From Eubacteriaceae bacterium (lineage in GTDB: Bacteria; Bacillota; Clostridia; Eubacteriales; UBA1433), in NCBI GenBank assembly GCA_012797825.1, contig JAAZOI010000264.1, positions 1 to 8,806 on the forward strand: a stretch of DNA of 8,806 nucleotides, in the 5' to 3' direction. Shown one piece after another: positions 6,001 through 8,806 of the stretch. Numbering within the stretch: the stretch's first letter is position 1; each line of letters starts with the position of its first letter. The position numbers were made by a program, and so were the translations under genes. A model generated the notes under the pieces. The model ran no database searches. It was not told where the DNA came from and was given only the letters and a program-made list of their open reading frames with translations.

Positions 6001-6405
6001 TTATTTTAAATTAAAAGCATACGGAAGCAAATCTTTAAATTTATATATTTTATATTCATCATAGTTTACGGCTGTAATTATCTCAAAATCTTCTTTGCAG
6101 AATTCCGCCATAACCTGAAGGCATACGCCGCACGGCGTGCATAGCTTTATGTTGTCATCATAACCGCATACAAGAGCCATTTTGAGAAAATCTTTTTCAC
6201 CTTCAGACACAGCTTTAAAAAAAGCGGTGCGCTCCGCGCATACCGTCGGGCTGTACGCCGAATTTTCTATATTGCAGCCTGTATATATTTTGCCGCTTGC
6301 AGTTAACAGCGCTGCGCCTACTTTATATTTTGAATACGGAGCGTATGCGTTTTTTCGTGCTTTTATTGCCTTGTCTATCAAATCTTTTATATTTTCATTT
6401 ATCAT
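6001..6405 (-). CDS. cdd: Cytidine deaminase
   Basis: This 134-residue enzyme deaminates cytidine and deoxycytidine to uridine and deoxyuridine in pyrimidine salvage. It is the short, tetrameric type with an all-cysteine zinc site: TVCAERTA (54-61) supplies Cys56 and the proton-shuttle Glu58, and PCGVC (91-95) supplies Cys92 and Cys95. GCNIENSAYSPT (43-54) is the family's substrate loop. An oddity is Leu97 in CLQVMAEF where most relatives have CRQV. The ATG at 6405 is one base past the stop of the upstream TPP-protein gene and has no good ribosome site of its own, so it is probably translated by coupling. The strong hairpin at 5961-5993 ends the transcript. Confidence 0.95.
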   Translation of the reverse strand: MINENIKDLIDKAIKARKNAYAPYSKYKVGAALLTASGKIYTGCNIENSAYSPTVCAERTAFFKAVSEGEKDFLKMALVCGYDDNIKLCTPCGVCLQVMAEFCKEDFEIITAVNYDEYKIYKFKDLLPYAFNLK

Positions 6406-6406
6406 C

Positions 6407-7153
6407 TTATTTTGATTTCAGCACTCCTAAAGGATATTCTTTAACCGCGTTGCTTTCCATATAGTGAGGGATTTGCTCAATATCAATATCAAGGCTTTTA
6501 TGACACGGACAAAGTATTTCAATAAAAGAATATCCGGCGTTATCTATTTGTTTTTCAAGACCTTTTTTAATTGTGTTCTTTGCTTTTATTATTTCCTTCG
6601 GATTATGCACCGATACCCTCGCAACAAATGCAGGATTTGGAAGGGCGGCGATAATTTCCGCTGTCTTCATGCCCGGTGATGCCATTGCGCTGAACGCATT
6701 TAAATTGGGCGGCTGCATGTTTTGAAATCCGCCGCTGAAAGCTGAAAAGTTTGGAGCGCTGAAAGAAGGCTTTTGCGCCTCCGCGCATGTATTATTTATA
6801 GATATAACGGTAACGCTGTCGCCTCTGTTCGCGGTATGCACAGTATCCGAAATGCCTGCCGAGTTTGCGCTCCCGTCGCCTTGATATATAATAATTATTT
6901 TATCGGGATTTATTCTTTTCATTCCGGCGCTCATAGAACCGGCGCCGTATGCGGGTTTTTGAAACGTAATACCTCCCCAGCCCATTGCGTATTCAGGACA
7001 GTCAACGCCTAAAGGCAATATCTGAAAATTTTCTATTTCCACTTCTTCAATAAGCTCGTATATAATTCTGATTGCAATACCCTGCATGCAGCCCGGGCAT
7101 AAATCGCTTTCTTCACCAGCGAGCATCTTTGGTGTTTTGTACATATTTTCCAT
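6407..7153 (-). CDS. Divergent orphan beta subunit of the 2-oxoacid:ferredoxin oxidoreductase family
   Basis: This 248-residue protein resembles the TPP-binding beta subunit of 2-oxoacid:ferredoxin oxidoreductases, enzymes that oxidatively decarboxylate 2-oxoacids to acyl-CoA with ferredoxin as acceptor. It keeps CPGC (19-22), PLGVDC (47-52), YQGDG (90-94) and TANRGDSVTVISINN (107-121); GDG-x25-NN is the TPP/magnesium motif. It is otherwise unusual. The region where relatives read about APHGRAPAVATGIKR is KPAYGAGSMSAGMKR here, and the YGMTGGQ part after NN is replaced by a Phe/Pro/Ser/Met/Ala-rich stretch (129-161). No alpha or gamma subunit is adjacent: upstream is an ABC-F gene and downstream is cdd. 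The ATG at 7153 has an AAGGAGC site. Substrate is unknown and catalysis in the usual sense is uncertain; it may pair with an alpha subunit encoded elsewhere. Confidence 0.8.
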   Translation of the reverse strand: MENMYKTPKMLAGEESDLCPGCMQGIAIRIIYELIEEVEIENFQILPLGVDCPEYAMGWGGITFQKPAYGAGSMSAGMKRINPDKIIIIYQGDGSANSAGISDTVHTANRGDSVTVISINNTCAEAQKPSFSAPNFSAFSGGFQNMQPPNLNAFSAMASPGMKTAEIIAALPNPAFVARVSVHNPKEIIKAKNTIKKGLEKQIDNAGYSFIEILCPCHKSLDIDIEQIPHYMESNAVKEYPLGVLKSK

Positions 7154-7210
7154 AATTTGCTCCTTTTAACCTGCTTTAAATAAAGATGTGCAAAGTTTAT
7201 AATTTATATC

Positions 7211-7240
7211 AATATATCATATTTTAAACCTTATTCACAA
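7211..7240 (-). promoter_or_regulatory. Candidate promoter for the TPP-protein/cdd unit
   Basis: On the minus strand TTGTGA (7235-7240) and TATATT (7211-7216) are 18 bases apart, with TGA directly before the -10 as an extended element. It lies in the 92-base gap between the ABC-F gene and the TPP-protein gene. The gap shows no clear terminator for the ABC-F gene, so read-through is also possible. Confidence 0.35.
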
Positions 7241-7245
7241 CTAGT

Positions 7246-8733
7246 TTATTTTAAGTCAATATTAATTATTTTATCTGCAATGTCAGCAATAAAGCAGCGG
7301 TCATGTTCAACAAATAATATAGTAGGGCGGTACGTAAGCAAAAGCTGCTCTATCTGTATTCGGCAAAAAACATCTATGAAATTCAGAGGTTCATCCCATA
7401 TGTGCAAATGAGCTTTTTCGCACAAACTCATTGCTATAAGGGCTTTCTTTTTCTGACCTTCGCTGAAAGATTTCATATCTTTTTCAAATTGAATTTTAGT
7501 AAAATCCAGCTTGTTAAGAATAGCATAAAAAAGACTTTGGTCAATTTGGCGCTGTTTTGCAAAATCAGATAGTTTCCCTTGTAAAAATGAAGTATCTTGC
7601 GAGACATATGAAATTTTGATATTGCTGCCTTTTCTTACTTCTCCGCTGTATTTTATTTGTTCACCGCAAATAAGTTTTAATATGCTGGATTTGCCTGAAC
7701 CGTTTTTTCCGCACAGCGCTATTCTGTCTGTTGCATTTATTTCAAAACTGATATTTTCGCATACGCAATTACTGTCATAAAAAATATTTACCTTATTTAA
7801 AGAGACAAGGTTTTTTGAATGATATGCTAGCTGTGAGATTTTCAGCTCATCAGTCGTTTCAATATTTTTAAGAAGTTTAGTTTTATCGTCAATTGCATCA
7901 TGCATTCTGGCTTCAATAGACTTTGACTGCTTCATCATTTTTGCGGCTTTATGGCCTATGTACCCTCTGTCGGGTCTCAGCCCCGAATTTTTAGTTGCGT
8001 ATTTCGTCTTTTCAACTTTATCAGACCACGCCGCGGTGCGCTGCGACGCCTCTTTTAGGCGTGATATATCTTTTTTTAGTTTTTCATTTCGCGCAAGCTC
8101 ATAGTTGTCGGCAAGCTCTTTATTTGTCTTCCAGGATGAGAAATTTCCTTTTTGGACTTCAATTCTCGCTTTATTTATCGCCAAAATATGGTCAACGCAA
8201 TTATCCAAAAAATTTCTGTCATGCGACACTAAAATAAAGCCTTTTTTTGTTTTAAGATAATTGCTTACGGTTTCTCTTGCGCCTATATCAAGATGGTTTG
8301 TCGGCTCATCTATAAGCAGGAAGCTGTTTTCTTTTAAAAAAAGTAATGCTAATAAAACTTTTGTCTGCTCGCCGTTACTTAAAGTATTAAACGGACGGTA
8401 AAGAACATCATCGCATACCTCTAAATAAGACAGCTCGCGGATAAGCTCCCACAGTTCAAAATCCTTATATATATGCTTAAGAATATCAATAGTATCAATG
8501 CTTTTATCTTCAATAAAATAGGGGAAGTACTCATATTGAACGGATGATGATATATTGCCCGAGTATTCGTATTTTTCGCAAAGTAAATTTAAAAGAGTTG
8601 TTTTACCTCTGCCGTTTCTTGCTACAAGACCAAGACGCCAGGCAGAGTCAATCTGAAAAGATACATTCTCAAAGACATTGTCATAAGTTCCGTCATATGC
8701 GAATGTTAAATTTGAAACATTAATAAGCGACAT
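7246..8733 (-). CDS. ABC-F ribosome-protection protein, Lsa/CplR-like
   Basis: This 495-residue soluble protein has two ATPase domains and no membrane part. It resembles the Lsa/CplR group of ABC-F proteins, which bind the ribosomal E site and displace lincosamides, pleuromutilins and streptogramin A. Domain 1 shows Walker A RNGRGKTT (39-46), signature LSNGE (118-122), Walker B FLLIDEP (138-144) and H171. A charged linker that reaches toward the peptidyl-transferase centre spans about 205-290. Domain 2 shows Walker A GKNGSGKSS (342-350), signature FSEGQKKK (423-430), Walker B HIWDEPLNFID (444-454) and H477. The start MSLINVSNLTFAYDG and the HIWDEPLNFID box are typical of this group. The ATG at 8733 has a strong AAGGAGG 6 bases upstream. 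A leader hairpin precedes it. Actual resistance depends on linker residues and is not proved here. Confidence 0.9.
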   Translation of the reverse strand: MSLINVSNLTFAYDGTYDNVFENVSFQIDSAWRLGLVARNGRGKTTLLNLLCEKYEYSGNISSSVQYEYFPYFIEDKSIDTIDILKHIYKDFELWELIRELSYLEVCDDVLYRPFNTLSNGEQTKVLLALLFLKENSFLLIDEPTNHLDIGARETVSNYLKTKKGFILVSHDRNFLDNCVDHILAINKARIEVQKGNFSSWKTNKELADNYELARNEKLKKDISRLKEASQRTAAWSDKVEKTKYATKNSGLRPDRGYIGHKAAKMMKQSKSIEARMHDAIDDKTKLLKNIETTDELKISQLAYHSKNLVSLNKVNIFYDSNCVCENISFEINATDRIALCGKNGSGKSSILKLICGEQIKYSGEVRKGSNIKISYVSQDTSFLQGKLSDFAKQRQIDQSLFYAILNKLDFTKIQFEKDMKSFSEGQKKKALIAMSLCEKAHLHIWDEPLNFIDVFCRIQIEQLLLTYRPTILFVEHDRCFIADIADKIINIDLK

Positions 8734-8756
8734 AGCATGCCTCCTTAAAATTATTA

Positions 8757-8786
8757 AAGCTGCAAGAAAATAAATTCCCGCAGCTC
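8757..8786 (-). promoter_or_regulatory. Leader hairpin before the ABC-F gene, possible attenuator
   Basis: On the minus strand AGCTGCGGGAA (8775-8785) pairs with TTCTTGCAGCT (8758-8768) over 11 bp, including two G-U pairs, around a TTTATT loop. A broken T-rich tract, TTAATAATTTT, follows and then the AAGGAGG site. Leader hairpins of this kind often control ABC-F genes by ribosome-dependent attenuation, but it could also be a weak terminator of a gene beyond the window. A reading frame open from the window edge stops at 8754, inside the tract after the hairpin; it could be the end of a leader peptide or of an upstream gene. Confidence 0.5.
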
Positions 8787-8806
8787 AATAAAATAAAAGT
8801 CAGTAT

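Noticed and set aside
6464..7012. Reading frames on both strands inside the TPP-protein gene
   Set aside because: They are Cys/Arg/Tyr-rich shadows of the real gene without ribosome sites or recognisable domains.
7231..7239. Single TTATTCACA 9-mer as a DnaA box
   Set aside because: It is isolated, has one mismatch to the strict consensus, and overlaps a candidate promoter -35; one such match in this length of AT-rich DNA is expected by chance.

Overview
The window reads as chromosomal DNA of an anaerobic, low-GC Firmicute, most likely a member of the Clostridia. Supporting signs are the AT-rich intergenic DNA, strong AGGAGG-type ribosome binding sites, a B12 riboswitch controlling an ABC importer, a 2-oxoacid:ferredoxin-oxidoreductase-type protein, and an ABC-F protein of the Lsa/CplR kind. 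Species cannot be named from the sequence. All genes but one lie on the minus strand, so transcription mostly runs from right to left.

Layout from left to right: (1) 1-288 is the N-terminal third of thioredoxin reductase (trxB), cut by the window edge. (2) 332-799 is trmL, a SPOUT tRNA 2'-O-methyltransferase for the wobble position. (3) 800-1056 is a very AT-rich gene-free stretch holding a cluster of DnaA-box-like 9-mers. (4) 1057-3792 is a cobalamin importer operon transcribed btuF-btuC-btuD. Its leader (3811-4048) is a cobalamin riboswitch followed by an intrinsic terminator, with a candidate promoter just upstream. (5) 4097-5638 is a second minus-strand group transcribed nth, ybjQ-like, a small two-helix membrane protein, ybjQ-like. 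(6) 5735-5962 is the only plus-strand gene, a 75-residue protein with a membrane anchor and three 11-residue repeats. A strong, probably bidirectional terminator follows it. (7) 6001-7153 is cytidine deaminase (cdd) behind a divergent orphan TPP-binding beta subunit of the 2-oxoacid:ferredoxin oxidoreductase family. (8) 7246-8733 is an ABC-F ribosome-protection protein preceded by a long leader hairpin.

How the genes work together: only the B12 block forms a clear pathway, in which a lipoprotein captures the corrinoid, the permease and ATPase import it, and the riboswitch closes transcription when cobalamin is plentiful. The other units are housekeeping (redox, tRNA modification, base excision repair, pyrimidine salvage) or envelope/stress-related genes of unknown role.

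The points most worth a second look are the DnaA-box cluster away from dnaA, the orphan beta subunit that keeps the TPP motif but has lost other family motifs and carries a Phe/Met/Pro/Ser/Ala-rich segment, the 11-residue repeat protein, the paired YbjQ proteins around a small membrane protein, and the hairpin leader of the ABC-F gene. No mobile element, CRISPR array, tRNA or rRNA was seen.
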